From the NCBI GenBank assembly GCA_949957035.1, contig CATLIP010000122.1:1-7203 (forward strand): a stretch of 7,203 nucleotides of DNA, in the 5' to 3' direction. Position 1 is the first letter of the stretch. Each line of letters starts with the position of its first letter. The notes under the pieces were generated by a model, which did not search any database, had not been told where the DNA came from, and saw only the letters and a program-made list of their open reading frames with translations. Shown piece by piece: positions 7,147 to 7,203 of the stretch. The position numbers and the translations under genes are program-made. The DNA is from an uncultured Lachnospiraceae bacterium. Its GTDB lineage: Bacteria > Bacillota_A > Clostridia > Lachnospirales > Lachnospiraceae.

Positions 7147-7203
7147 TATAATGTAGCATGGTATAAGTATGTTTTAGGATAAGTTATATGGCTATATGTT
7201 ATG

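Larger units (their letters stand above)
6820..7203. other. AT-rich intergenic region upstream of the chemoreceptor gene
   Basis: No convincing coding region is seen on either strand over these 384 bases. The region is strongly AT-rich compared with the genes. It holds the chemoreceptor ribosome binding site, a small palindrome (6965-6981), an isolated TTGACA on the minus strand (6960-6955), a 9-bp direct repeat (7068-7086) and a possible outward plus-strand promoter near the right edge (7118-7146). The right edge presumably leads to a divergently transcribed gene or an untranslated leader beyond the window. Confidence 0.8.

Overview
The window reads as chromosomal DNA of a motile, Gram-positive-type anaerobe of the class Clostridia, most likely a gut Lachnospiraceae-like species. 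This rests on the flagellin C-terminus, strong AGGAGG-type ribosome binding sites, intermediate base composition with AT-rich intergenic DNA, and the style of the two large cytoplasmic proteins. It is an inference from sequence character, not a database match.

Layout. (1) Bases 1-150 are the 3' end of a flagellin gene, followed by a Rho-independent terminator at about 175-207. (2) Bases 251-2275 encode a 674-residue protein with an N-terminal GT2 glycosyltransferase domain and a long helical, TPR-like tail. (3) After 27 bases, 2303-4891 encodes an 862-residue protein with an N-terminal helical region, a CDP-glycerol glycerophosphotransferase-like (TagB/TagF-type) middle and a C-terminal beta-propeller-like region. 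(4) A perfect 18-bp hairpin at 4900-4942 separates this strand from a convergent gene. (5) Bases 4957-6819, minus strand, encode a 620-residue methyl-accepting chemotaxis protein that starts at GTG. (6) Bases 6820-7203 are AT-rich non-coding DNA with promoter-like and repeat elements.

How the genes fit together. All recognisable genes belong to motility: a flagellin, two putative cytoplasmic transferases directly downstream of it, and a chemoreceptor. A GT2 enzyme just after flagellin, followed by a glycerophosphotransferase-like protein, resembles in outline the Clostridioides difficile type A flagellin-modification locus. There, a GT2 enzyme adds GlcNAc to flagellin and a CDP-glycerol-transferase-like protein takes part in adding a phosphodiester-linked group. 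The working hypothesis is that these two genes glycosylate flagellin and further decorate the glycan before export.

The least ordinary element is the 862-residue protein. It fuses a transferase fold to a propeller, and two motifs usually conserved in its catalytic core look altered. The chemoreceptor also has an unusual Pro/Ala hexapeptide-repeat tail ending in a short acidic/aromatic C-terminus.
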